Below are positions 1-7,706 of a stretch of 29,519 bases of DNA, one piece after another. Every line of letters begins with the position of its first letter. Position 1 is the first letter of the stretch. The notes under the pieces were generated by a model. The model was not told where the DNA came from and searched no databases. It saw only the letters and a list, made by a program, of their open reading frames with translations. Source of the DNA: Candidatus Altarchaeota archaeon (GTDB lineage Archaea; Altiarchaeota; Altiarchaeia; IMC4; QMZM01); the NCBI GenBank assembly GCA_016931955.1, contig JAFGDV010000004.1, positions 1-29,519 on the forward strand. The letters are read 5' to 3'. The translations under genes and the position numbers were made by a program.

Positions 1-35
1 TGATGGATGTTTTTGTCTTTCTTTGGGGTGAAGCA

Positions 36-54
36 CTTTCTTTTCTAAAGAAAG
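36..54. repeat. Short hairpin with 8-bp stem and three-base loop
   Basis: The arms CTTTCTTT (36-43) and AAAGAAAG (47-54) are perfectly complementary around the loop TCT. The hairpin is followed shortly by the string ACAGGTTGC. A similar hairpin upstream of the tRNA gene (19143-19163) is also followed by ACAGGTTGC, so the two may be members of one dispersed hairpin family. It lies about 55 bases upstream of the rqcH-like start codon. Confidence 0.5.
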
Positions 55-109
55 GGCTCGTGGGTAACAGGTTGCATGCTCATAAGGCTATCTTGTTGAG
101 GTTGTTGGG

Positions 110-1270
110 GTGAAGAAGACTGGTTTAACCTCTTTTGACGTGTATTTTCTCGTGAGGGAGTTGGGTGGTTTGCTCCGCTCTGGGAGGGTTGATAAGGTCT
201 ATCAGATCTCTGAGAGGGAGCTTAAGGTAAGGTTGCGGATTCCGGTGGAGGGTTCTTCTGAGCTTGTCGTCGCGCCAAACTATCTGTGTCTTAGTAGGTA
301 TCCTAGGGACGTGCCTGAGCAGCCGTCGTCTTTTGCGATGCAGTTGAGGAAACATTTGAGGGGTTCCTTGGTAAGGGAAGTCAGACAGCATGGGTTCGAC
401 AGGATAGTGGAGTTTATATTGGAGAGGGGTGATGTATCCTATACTCTGGTGGTTGAATTATTCAGCAAAGGCAATGTCATACTCTGTGATGCTGGGTGGA
501 AGATTCTGGGTCTGCTTGAATGGCAGAAGTGGAGGGATAGGCGTCTTGCAGTCGGGCAGAGATATGAGCACCCCCCAGCCGGAAGGAATCCTCTTGAGGT
601 TGATCTGGCAGCCTTCCTTGATGTATTAGGGAGCTCAGAGAAGATTGTTGTTTCAACACTTGCAACAGACGTTGGCTTAGGGGGCTTGTATGCGGAGGAG
701 GTCTGCCTCAGGTCGGGTGTGGGCAAAGAGAAAGCATCTGGTGAATTGTCTGACGAGGAAAAGATGGTTTTGTTTCAGGAAATACAGAAGTTGCTTGATT
801 CCATTGAAGGTGGGGTCTTGGAGCCAATGATCGTCTTAGATGAGGGGGGAGGATACCTTGATGTTCTGCCCTCCCCGTTGGGTGTTTACGAAGGCTGTGA
901 TAAAAAAAAGTTCCCAGCATTTAATGATGCCGTTGATGCCTACTTTAGCGAGGAAGCGTTCTCCAAGAGGAGGGATGAGAGGGAGGAAAAGGTCAGGGAA
1001 AGGCTTGAGAAGATCCTGAAGATTGAGGAAAAGCAGAGAGAAACCATCAGAAGGTTGGAAGAAAAAGCAGTGGAATATCAGATGATCGGTGACCTGATCT
1101 ACCAGAAACTCACGGCCCTGAATACGCTATTGGAGGCTGTGCGGGGGGAGAAGAAGAAGGGTGCTAAGTGGTCTGAGATCAGAGAAACGGCTGCAGGGAA
1201 AAGCTTTGATGGTATAAGGTTCGTTGACGTTGATGAAGGTGGTGTTATAACATTGGAGGTTGAAGCTTGA
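110..1270 (+). CDS. rqcH: RqcH/NEMF-like (NFACT-N) protein lacking the C-terminal NFACT-R domain
   Basis: This 386-residue protein belongs to the RqcH/NEMF/Tae2 family, which binds stalled large ribosomal subunits and recruits tRNA for C-terminal tailing in ribosome quality control. The NFACT-N domain is clear: SFDVYFLVREL near residue 8, PSSFAMQLRKHLRG at 72-84, GFDRIVEF with the conserved Asp97-Arg98 pair, and VELFSKGNVILCD around 115. A charged coiled coil covers about 285-340. Family members are usually about 550-680 residues and continue into NFACT-R (DUF814). Here the protein ends at ITLEVEA, just where NFACT-R would begin. The start is GTG at 110, preceded by GAGGT at 99-103. The stop overlaps the next gene in a TTGA junction, so the two are probably translationally coupled. 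Function without NFACT-R is uncertain. Confidence 0.85.
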   Translation: MKKTGLTSFDVYFLVRELGGLLRSGRVDKVYQISERELKVRLRIPVEGSSELVVAPNYLCLSRYPRDVPEQPSSFAMQLRKHLRGSLVREVRQHGFDRIVEFILERGDVSYTLVVELFSKGNVILCDAGWKILGLLEWQKWRDRRLAVGQRYEHPPAGRNPLEVDLAAFLDVLGSSEKIVVSTLATDVGLGGLYAEEVCLRSGVGKEKASGELSDEEKMVLFQEIQKLLDSIEGGVLEPMIVLDEGGGYLDVLPSPLGVYEGCDKKKFPAFNDAVDAYFSEEAFSKRRDEREEKVRERLEKILKIEEKQRETIRRLEEKAVEYQMIGDLIYQKLTALNTLLEAVRGEKKKGAKWSEIRETAAGKSFDGIRFVDVDEGGVITLEVEA

Positions 1271-1755
1271 TAGGCATAATGTCGGATTCCCACGACGACC
1301 TTGAGGGGATAAGGATGGCCGTGGAATTCTTCAACACAAAGAAAACAAGCCTCGTAGTCCATGCAGGCGATATCATCTCACCGTTCACGTTCAAGGAGTT
1401 CAGGAAACTGGGCTGCAGCCTTAGAGGGGTTTTCGGAAACAACGACGGAGAGCGGAAGGGTCTTAACGAGAAGTTCTCTGTATTAGACATGGAGTTCAGG
1501 GACATACTGGAGATGGAATACGACAACGTTAAGGTTTGCGTTTATCATGGCACATACGAGGAGATCGTTCATGCGCTCGTGGAAAGCGGGAGATACGACG
1601 TCGTCGTAAGAGGTCACAATCACAAGGCGGAGGTCTGGAGAAAAGAAAAGACATTGGTCGTGAATCCTGGGGAGGTATGTGGCTATTTGACTGGGCGAAA
1701 GACCGTAGCACTACTTGATCTAGAGGATTTGTCTGCTACTATATATGAAGTCTAG
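1267..1755 (+). CDS. YfcE/MJ0936-type metallophosphoesterase
   Basis: A 162-residue calcineurin-like phosphoesterase of the compact MJ0936/YfcE type. These act as metal-dependent phosphodiesterases on small substrates, and the physiological substrate is usually unknown. All metal-ligand blocks are present in order: MSDSHDD (DxH) at the N-terminus, VVHAGDII (GD), VFGNNDGE (GNND), YHGTYEE (His) and VVRGHNHKAEV (GHxH), followed by VNPGEV. Length is normal for the family, so the protein looks intact. The start is TTG, which overlaps the stop of the RqcH-like gene by four bases. An internal ATG five codons in would remove part of the first strand. No link to ribosome quality control is implied beyond co-transcription. 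Confidence 0.88.
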   Translation: MIGIMSDSHDDLEGIRMAVEFFNTKKTSLVVHAGDIISPFTFKEFRKLGCSLRGVFGNNDGERKGLNEKFSVLDMEFRDILEMEYDNVKVCVYHGTYEEIVHALVESGRYDVVVRGHNHKAEVWRKEKTLVVNPGEVCGYLTGRKTVALLDLEDLSATIYEV

Positions 1756-1791
1756 GCAAATTATTATCTAAGCTGATCTGGTTTATGGAAG

Positions 1792-3816
1792 ATGATTGAA
1801 AAGATAAGGAAACGAGACGGCAGGGTCGTAGGCTTTGAGCTGGGGAAGATAGAGAACGCAATATATAAAGCCACATGTGCGGTGAAGAAGGGAGATAGGG
1901 AGCTGGCTGAGCGGCTTGCTTCGAAGGTCTCACAGATACTGAGAAAGAGGTTCGAGGGGAGGATACCTACAGTAGAGGATGTACAGGACGTAGTTGAGAA
2001 TGTCCTCATAAAGGAGGGCTGCTCTGATATTGCGAAGGCATACATCCTCTACAGGAGGGGGAGGGAGGAGATAAGGAAGACCAAAGCAGTCTATGGAGTC
2101 TACGATGAGCTTAAGCTTTCCGTTAACGCTATAAAGGTCTTGGAGAGGAGATACCTCAGAAAGGACGAAGGTGGGAGGATAGTCGAGAATCCTGAGGGGA
2201 TGTTCAGGCGCGTCTCAAAGGCGGTTGCTTTGGCTGACAGCCCCTACAACAGAAAAGCGGATCTTGGGAAACTGGGAGACGAATTCTATGCTGCGATGGC
2301 TTCATTGGAGTTTCTCCCGAATTCGCCGACCCTTATGAATGCAGGAACCGATGTAGGGCAATTATCTGCGTGTTTTGTTCTCCCGGTCGAGGATTCGATG
2401 GAGAGTATCTTCGATGCAGTGAAGAACGCTGCATTGATCCATCAGAGCGGCGGCGGGACTGGTTTCTCGTTCTCAAGGTTGAGACCTAAAGACGACATAG
2501 TCAAATCCACTGGAGGTGTCGCCTCCGGTCCAGTGTCTTTTATGAGGGTATTCAATACAGCAACTGAGGTCATCCGCCAGGGCGGGAGGAGGAGGGGCGC
2601 CAACATGGGGATCCTGAGGATCGACCACCCAGACATCATGGAGTTCATTACGGCAAAGGAGCATGAGAACGAATTCAGGAACTTTAATCTCTCTGTTGCA
2701 GTGACTGATGAATTCATGGAGGCTGTCATGGAGGGCGGAGACTATGGGCTGGTGAATCCTAGAACGAAGGGCGTCGTGGGCAGGCTGAATGCTAGAAAGG
2801 TTTTTGACCTCATCGTCATGATGGCTTGGAAGAACGGCGAACCGGGGTTGATATTCTTGGACACGATAAACAAGCATAATCCCACACCCAAGCTTGGTGA
2901 GATAGAAGCCACCAACCCTTGTGGTGAGGTCCCCCTGCTGCCCTATGAAAGCTGCAACCTTGGTTCAATAAACCTTTCAAGGATGTCTTCAGATGGCGAA
3001 GTAGACTGGGAGAAGTTGCGGAAAACCGTTGATCTGGGGGTGCACTTCCTGGATAATGTGATCGATGTGAACAAGTACCCGTTATCGATTATAGAAAAAG
3101 CGACAAAGGCGAACAGGAAGATCGGACTAGGGATCATGGGGTTCGCTGATCTATTGGTGGAGTTGGGTATAGCATACAATTCTGAGGAAGGTATAAAAAC
3201 CGCGGAAAAACTGATGAAGTTCATACAGGGGAGGTCGAAGGAATCCTCTATGGGTCTAGCGGAGGAGAGGGGTGTTTTCCCGAACCTTGAGGGCAGCGTC
3301 TATGGTGGGGAGATGATGTTGAGGAATGCCACCATCACAACTATAGCGCCCACCGGGAGCATAAGCATAATAGCTAATTGCTCCTCTGGCATAGAGCCGC
3401 TCTTCGCTGTATCATACATAAGGAATGTTCTTGGGACGGAGCTCGTCGAGATTAACCCAATATTCGAGAGGTTGGCGAGGGAGCAAGGTTTCTATAGCGA
3501 AGAATTGATGAGGAAGATCGCCTCCTCTGGGTCTGTTCAAGGCTTCGATGATGTTCCTGAGAACGTTAGAGGGGTTTTCGTGACAGCCCATGAGATAAAG
3601 CCTGAGTGGCATATAAGGATGCAGGCGGCATTCCAAAAGCATGTGGACAACTCTATATCCAAGACGATAAACTTTCCAGAGAATTCGACGTTGGATGATG
3701 TCGAGGAAGCATTCCTCTTAGCCCACAGGCTTGGGTGTAAGGGCATCACAGTCTATAGGTATAGGAGCAGGGGTGAACAGGTTCTTGACATAGGATGTGC
3801 TGTGTGTTCAACCTAA
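1792..3816 (+). CDS. nrdJ: Adenosylcobalamin-dependent ribonucleotide reductase (class II)
   Basis: A 674-residue class II ribonucleotide reductase, which converts ribonucleotides to deoxyribonucleotides using adenosylcobalamin to make a thiyl radical. An ATP-cone regulatory domain occupies roughly residues 1-95 (IRKRDGRVVGFELGKIENAI). The catalytic barrel shows LPNSPTLMNAG, LSACFVLPVEDS (first redox Cys), HQSGGGTGFSFSRLRPKD, NPCGEVPLLPYESCNLGS (catalytic Asn-Cys-Glu with Cys377, then the second redox Cys) and PTGSISIIANCSSGIEPLFA. The C-terminus ends CAVCST, a CxxC pair suited to re-reduction by thioredoxin. The gene is followed after two bases by the adenosyltransferase that makes its cofactor. 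No class I small subunit or class III activase is nearby. Intact and confidently assigned. Confidence 0.96.
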   Translation: MIEKIRKRDGRVVGFELGKIENAIYKATCAVKKGDRELAERLASKVSQILRKRFEGRIPTVEDVQDVVENVLIKEGCSDIAKAYILYRRGREEIRKTKAVYGVYDELKLSVNAIKVLERRYLRKDEGGRIVENPEGMFRRVSKAVALADSPYNRKADLGKLGDEFYAAMASLEFLPNSPTLMNAGTDVGQLSACFVLPVEDSMESIFDAVKNAALIHQSGGGTGFSFSRLRPKDDIVKSTGGVASGPVSFMRVFNTATEVIRQGGRRRGANMGILRIDHPDIMEFITAKEHENEFRNFNLSVAVTDEFMEAVMEGGDYGLVNPRTKGVVGRLNARKVFDLIVMMAWKNGEPGLIFLDTINKHNPTPKLGEIEATNPCGEVPLLPYESCNLGSINLSRMSSDGEVDWEKLRKTVDLGVHFLDNVIDVNKYPLSIIEKATKANRKIGLGIMGFADLLVELGIAYNSEEGIKTAEKLMKFIQGRSKESSMGLAEERGVFPNLEGSVYGGEMMLRNATITTIAPTGSISIIANCSSGIEPLFAVSYIRNVLGTELVEINPIFERLAREQGFYSEELMRKIASSGSVQGFDDVPENVRGVFVTAHEIKPEWHIRMQAAFQKHVDNSISKTINFPENSTLDDVEEAFLLAHRLGCKGITVYRYRSRGEQVLDIGCAVCST

Positions 3817-3818
3817 AG

Positions 3819-4328
3819 ATGATTCACGTCTACACTGGTGAGGGGGCGGGGAAGACCATAACAGCGTTGGGGCTTGCTTTAAGGGCTATGGGTCATGGCA
3901 GGAAGGTTGTCATGATACAGTTCATGAAGGGTAGGAGGGATACTGGGGAGTATAAGATAGCTAAGAGGCTTGCTCCGGGTTTTGAGGTCTACCAGTTTGG
4001 CAGGGAGGACTTTGTTGACATGGAGGAACCAATGGAAGAGGATTTTTCCCTGGCTAATAAGGGGTTTTCCTTAGCTAAGGAGATGCTGAAAAAGCGACCT
4101 GATCTCCTTATCTTGGATGAGGTAAATCTTGCTGTTTCTATTGGTTTGATTAACTTAGATGAATTTCTGGATTTCTTGGATAGCATTCCAGAAGACATGA
4201 CTGTTGTCTTAACTGGTAGGAGGGCGCCGAAGGAGTTCATTGAGAAGGCTGATCTTGCTACAGAAATGATCTACATCAAACACCCTTTTGATAGGGGTGT
4301 TGAATCCCGGGAGGGTCTGGACTACTGA
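3819..4328 (+). CDS. btuR: Cob(I)alamin/corrinoid adenosyltransferase (CobA/BtuR type)
   Basis: A 169-residue P-loop enzyme of the CobA/CobO/BtuR family, which transfers the adenosyl group of ATP to reduced corrinoids to form adenosylcobalamin. The protein opens with MIHVYTGEGAGKTITALG, carrying the P-loop GEGAGKT. It then shows VVMIQFMKG, LLILDEVNLAVSIGLI (Walker-B-like strand and family signature), VVLTGRRAP and DLATEMIYIKHPFDRGV. An ATG at 3795 would add eight residues overlapping nrdJ, but the family begins at the ATG at 3819, which lies two bases after the nrdJ stop and is chosen here. The tight junction with a B12-dependent reductase suggests that cofactor supply and use are coordinated. 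The family's usual GKGKTT loop is GAGKTI here, which should still bind ATP. Confidence 0.93.
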   Translation: MIHVYTGEGAGKTITALGLALRAMGHGRKVVMIQFMKGRRDTGEYKIAKRLAPGFEVYQFGREDFVDMEEPMEEDFSLANKGFSLAKEMLKKRPDLLILDEVNLAVSIGLINLDEFLDFLDSIPEDMTVVLTGRRAPKEFIEKADLATEMIYIKHPFDRGVESREGLDY

Positions 4329-4752
4329 ATTTCATTGTTGATTGAATAATATCCATAAAATCTCGAATAAAAAATACGTTTAAAAAAAATATTTTCTTCC
4401 AATTTTTTTGGTATGAAAAATGACCCAAAATTGTAATGATGTTATGGAAAAATGAACAATAAAGAATGTTATAAAAATTCCAATGGTTCATTTAATCCTA
4501 AAGATAAAGAATAATATATAATAAATACTAACAAAATCCGAAAATATTGAAATAGAATTTTCATAAATGCCTTTTAGAATGATCTGCTGAATAATAAGAA
4601 AAAAATCATACGATTTTTTAAGATTATTATTGTTTTGCAGTCATATGTCCCTTTAGAACGCCTAATAAATGGTGTATTATACAGATATTCGGATAAATGT
4701 TCAATATAAATTCAAATATAATATACAATCTCTATGAAATTTCCCCGAATAC

Positions 4753-4760
4753 TTTTTATA
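4753..4760 (+). promoter_or_regulatory. TATA box, probable promoter of the glycogen operon
   Basis: TTTTTATA lies in an otherwise promoter-free AT-rich tract. Archaeal initiation about 25 bases downstream would start the transcript near 4785, leaving an untranslated leader of roughly 120 bases before the ATG at 4910. No strong Shine-Dalgarno sequence sits directly before that ATG. Confidence 0.45.
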
Positions 4761-4789
4761 TTCAGTTTTTCAATAAATAAACAAGTGGG

Positions 4790-4875
4790 GAGGGGTGTTC
4801 AAGAAAGACAGTTTGTACGTTAAAAAGTAGGGGGCACCGATTCAAGCGTTAACATTTTCTTGGTTTGGACACCTC
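4790..4875 (+). promoter_or_regulatory. Possible structured 5' leader of the glycogen operon
   Basis: Bases 4792-4800 (GGGGTGTTC) can form nine consecutive pairs, two of them G-U, with 4867-4875 (GGACACCTC). Directly inside, 4801-4806 (AAGAAA) pairs with 4856-4861 (TTTCTT) across a five-base bulge. This gives a stem of about 15 pairs closing a loop of about 49 bases. It would lie in the untranslated leader. I do not recognise it as a known riboswitch, and the pairing is by eye without an energy calculation. Confidence 0.4.
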
Positions 4876-4909
4876 AGTTATAGTGGATCTCATGTAAGCC
4901 CTCTGTAGG

Positions 4910-6175
4910 ATGAGTACCAGAACACAGAACATCAAGGTATTGATGTTTGGATGGGAGTTCCCGCCGTTCAACAGCGGGGGATTGGGCGTAGCATGCCAAG
5001 GTTTAACTAGAGGTCTGACTAGGCAGGGCGTTGAAATCCTGTTCGTTCTACCAAAAATACACGGGGCTTTAAATGAAGACTACATGAGAATCCTGTCAGC
5101 GGAGAGTTTCAACAAAAAAGTAGGAAAGATCACATTCAAGGCGGTTGACTCCATATTGAAACCCTACATGTCCTCCAAGAATTACAGATTAGAGATCACA
5201 GGACTTGAGGCGTTCATGGGAGAAGCGAAAGACATCTATGGATCAGACCTGTTCTCTGAGGTGAGGCGCTACTCAGCACACGCAAAAAACATAGCATTGC
5301 ATGAAGACTACAATGTGATACACTGTCACGACTGGCTTACCTTCCCAGCCGGCATCGTTGCAAAGAAGATGGCAGAGCTGCGGGGCTTAAAAACATCATT
5401 GATAACACATGTGCATGCGACGGAGTTCGACAGAACAGGCGGCATTCCAAATCAGTACGTGTATGACATAGAGAAGGTGGGAATGCATCATGCAGACTAC
5501 ATAATAACCGTGAGCGAGTACACGAAGAATATTGTCACAAAACACTACGGCATTGATCCGAAAAAGGTCCACGTAGTCCACAACTCGATCGATTTCAGCG
5601 AAAACGGAACCGAAGAGGAATTCAAGATAAAGAAACACTATAAGACCGTTCTCTTCCTCGGTAGGATGACCATACAGAAGGGACCAGACCACTTTCTATG
5701 GATCGCTAAGAGGATCTCTGAGCTAGATGACAACGTAAGGTTCATCATGGTGGGAAGTGGAGACATGTCAAGATACATAGTCGAGGAGGCTGCAAACATG
5801 GGCATAGGAGACAAGGTGCTCTTCTCAGATTTCCTTAATGGAAGAGACGTCGACAGGGCTTACAGGATGGCGGACGTCTACGTTATGAGCTCCATCTCGG
5901 AGCCATTTGGGATCACAGCATTGGAAGCTATGAAGAATCACACACCAGTTGTTATATCAAAGCAATCAGGCGTTTCAGAGATCCTGAAGAACTGCCTTGT
6001 CGCGGATTTCTGGGACGTGAATCTTATGGCTGACAAAATACTGTCTGTCCTCTACAACCCTGAATTGAGGAATCAGCTATTGGAGGAGGGGCTGAAGGAG
6101 ATCAGAAAATTCAGCTGGGACAGACCAGCAAACCAGTGCATAGAGATCTACAAAAGAGCGCTAGCAGGGTGTTAG
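4910..6175 (+). CDS. GT4-family glycosyltransferase (glycogen-synthase-like)
   Basis: A 421-residue retaining GT-B glycosyltransferase of family GT4. The N-terminal acceptor domain opens with LMFGWEFPPFNSGGLGVACQGLTRGL, the glycine-rich start typical of glycogen/starch-synthase relatives. HCHDWLTFPAGIVAKKM and ITHVHATEFDRTGG follow. The C-terminal donor domain has VLFLGRMTIQKGPDHFL, VGSGDM and SSISEPFGITALEAM, which contains the ExxxxxxxE motif that contacts the nucleotide-sugar. It is the first gene of a five-gene glycogen locus that matches the genes grouped in Methanocaldococcus (MJ1606-MJ1611 region). It may elongate or initiate the glucan, and the donor sugar nucleotide cannot be told from sequence. 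The next gene starts two bases after its stop. Confidence 0.88.
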   Translation: MSTRTQNIKVLMFGWEFPPFNSGGLGVACQGLTRGLTRQGVEILFVLPKIHGALNEDYMRILSAESFNKKVGKITFKAVDSILKPYMSSKNYRLEITGLEAFMGEAKDIYGSDLFSEVRRYSAHAKNIALHEDYNVIHCHDWLTFPAGIVAKKMAELRGLKTSLITHVHATEFDRTGGIPNQYVYDIEKVGMHHADYIITVSEYTKNIVTKHYGIDPKKVHVVHNSIDFSENGTEEEFKIKKHYKTVLFLGRMTIQKGPDHFLWIAKRISELDDNVRFIMVGSGDMSRYIVEEAANMGIGDKVLFSDFLNGRDVDRAYRMADVYVMSSISEPFGITALEAMKNHTPVVISKQSGVSEILKNCLVADFWDVNLMADKILSVLYNPELRNQLLEEGLKEIRKFSWDRPANQCIEIYKRALAGC

Positions 6176-6176
6176 A

Positions 6177-7373
6177 ATGGTTTCTGTCTGTTTTTACTTC
6201 CAAGTGCATCAACCTTACAGGCTGAAGAAGTACTCCATATTCGAAATAGGCAACGGCGGAAAATACTTCGACGAAGAAAAGAACAGGGAGATACTCAACA
6301 AGGTAAGTGGGAAATGCTATCTGCCTGCGAACAACCTGATACTCGACCTGATCCATGAAACAGACGGCAGATTCAAGGTAGCTTATAGTTTGACTGGCAT
6401 CATTCTAGAGCAATTTGAGGAACACAGGCCGGATGTCTTGGAGAGCTTCCAACGGCTGGTGGATACGGGATGCGTTGAGCTTCTGGATGAAACCTACCAC
6501 CATACACTGGCAGCGTTATACTCCGAGAAAGAGTTCAAAGAACAGGTGAAGCTCCACCGGAAGAAGATAAGGCAGTTGTTTGGATATAAACCAAAGATCT
6601 TCAGGAACACGGAACTGGTCTACAACAACCGGATAGCTTATCTTGCGGAACAGATGGGCTATGCAGGTGTTCTGGCTGAGGGGGCAGACTATATACTGGG
6701 CTGGAGGAGTCCCAATTTCGTCTACAGGGCAAAGATGGCGAAAGACATCAGATTACTGTTGAAGAATTATCGGCTATCGGATGACATAGCGTTCAGGTTC
6801 TCTCAGAGGGGGTGGGAGGGCTGGCCCCTAACAGCGGACAAATTCGCGGCCTGGGTTAACGCAGTGAATGGAAACGGCAACGTAGTTAATCTGTTCATGG
6901 ACTACGAAACCATTGGAGAGCACCAGTGGGAGGATACGGGGATCTTTGAGTTCCTACGCTATCTGCCGCGTGAAATACTGAGGAATCCGGACAACGACTT
7001 CAAGACGCCCTCTGAGGTGGTAGAAGCCTACGAACCAGTTGCTGAAATAGACATGAGGCAGGTGGTTTCGTGGGCAGACATCGAACGAGACCTCTCCGCT
7101 TGGCTGGGCAACCAGATGCAGAGGACGTCAATATCCAAGCTTTATGAACTGGAGGATAAGATAGAGAAAACTGGCGACCAAAAGCTGATAGATGACTGGC
7201 GGAGGCTTCAGACGACGGATCACTTCTACTACATGTGCACCAAGTGGTTTAACGACGGCGACGTGCACAAGTACTTCAATGCATATGATAGACCGCATGA
7301 CTCATTCATAGCGTTCACTAATGTTCTCACAGACCTAAGGATGAGGTTGAACGAGAAATCAATGTCGGCATAA
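6177..7373 (+). CDS. GH57-family alpha-amylase/glucanotransferase-like enzyme
   Basis: A 398-residue family 57 glycoside hydrolase acting on alpha-glucans. The conserved regions appear in order: VCFYFQVHQPYRL (region 1, HQP), GCVELLDETYHHTLAAL (region 2), FRNTELVYNN with the probable nucleophile Glu146 (region 3) and LFMDYETIGEHQW with the probable acid/base Asp242 (region 4). The C-terminal block QTTDHFYYMCTKWFNDGDVHKYF is typical of archaeal members. There is no signal peptide, so it is probably cytoplasmic and remodels or degrades storage glycogen. It sits between the GT4 gene (one intervening base) and the DUF5752 gene. Intact. Whether it is a hydrolase or a transferase cannot be decided here. 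Confidence 0.92.
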   Translation: MVSVCFYFQVHQPYRLKKYSIFEIGNGGKYFDEEKNREILNKVSGKCYLPANNLILDLIHETDGRFKVAYSLTGIILEQFEEHRPDVLESFQRLVDTGCVELLDETYHHTLAALYSEKEFKEQVKLHRKKIRQLFGYKPKIFRNTELVYNNRIAYLAEQMGYAGVLAEGADYILGWRSPNFVYRAKMAKDIRLLLKNYRLSDDIAFRFSQRGWEGWPLTADKFAAWVNAVNGNGNVVNLFMDYETIGEHQWEDTGIFEFLRYLPREILRNPDNDFKTPSEVVEAYEPVAEIDMRQVVSWADIERDLSAWLGNQMQRTSISKLYELEDKIEKTGDQKLIDDWRRLQTTDHFYYMCTKWFNDGDVHKYFNAYDRPHDSFIAFTNVLTDLRMRLNEKSMSA

Positions 7374-7388
7374 AAAAAGAGGTGAAAA

Positions 7389-7706
7389 ATGGCAAAAACA
7401 AAAAAGAAAAAAACAACAAAAACAGCAATCAAGGATGCGAAGAAGTTTTTGAGCGACGTACCGGCTGATAAGTGCTTCTGGGTTAACAACGGTTGGATAA
7501 TGAGAAACCTGCAGGAGCTACCCCTCGCATTGGAAAACATGGGTGAAGAAACCTTCGTCTACCACGTGAACAAGGCCAAGAACGACTTCCACAACTGGAT
7601 AACCCATGTGATCGGGGATAAGACGCTCGCACAGGGTATAAAGAGTTCCAATAAAAAAGACATGTTAGCCAAAGTCAAGAAAAGGATAGCGCAGCTTAAA
7701 GGATGA
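7389..7706 (+). CDS. DUF5752 family protein linked to glycogen synthase
   Basis: A 105-residue protein that matches the DUF5752 pattern as I know it: CFWVNNGWIMRNLQELPLAL, then METFVYHVNKAKNDFHNWI-like wording (here GEETFVYHVNKAKNDFHNWITHVIGD) and DKTLAQGI. The function is not established. The first 20 residues are very lysine-rich and encoded by A-rich DNA. Its stop overlaps the start of the GT3 glycogen synthase in an ATGA junction, so the two proteins are likely made in fixed proportion. A clear AAAGAGGTGAAAAATG ribosome-binding context precedes the start. I infer a structural or regulatory partner in glycogen synthesis from position only. Confidence 0.8.
   Translation: MAKTKKKKTTKTAIKDAKKFLSDVPADKCFWVNNGWIMRNLQELPLALENMGEETFVYHVNKAKNDFHNWITHVIGDKTLAQGIKSSNKKDMLAKVKKRIAQLKG

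Larger units (their letters stand above)
4329..4909. other. Gene-free AT-rich intergenic region
   Basis: About 580 bases lie between the adenosyltransferase and the glycogen operon with no convincing coding sequence on either strand. The first 440 bases are strikingly AT-rich with many A and T runs. A perfect 8-bp inverted repeat (AAAAAATC at 4600-4607, GATTTTTT at 4612-4619, loop ATAC) is present. The last 160 bases hold a TATA-like element and a leader that can fold, listed separately. Possible roles are transcription termination of the nrdJ unit and control of the glycogen operon. Confidence 0.6.

Noticed and set aside
4276-4491. 71-codon minus-strand frame at the left of the AT-rich gap
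   Set aside because: Composition follows the AT-rich DNA (Phe, Ile, Asn, Lys), no ribosome-binding site or family is seen, and it overlaps the adenosyltransferase end.
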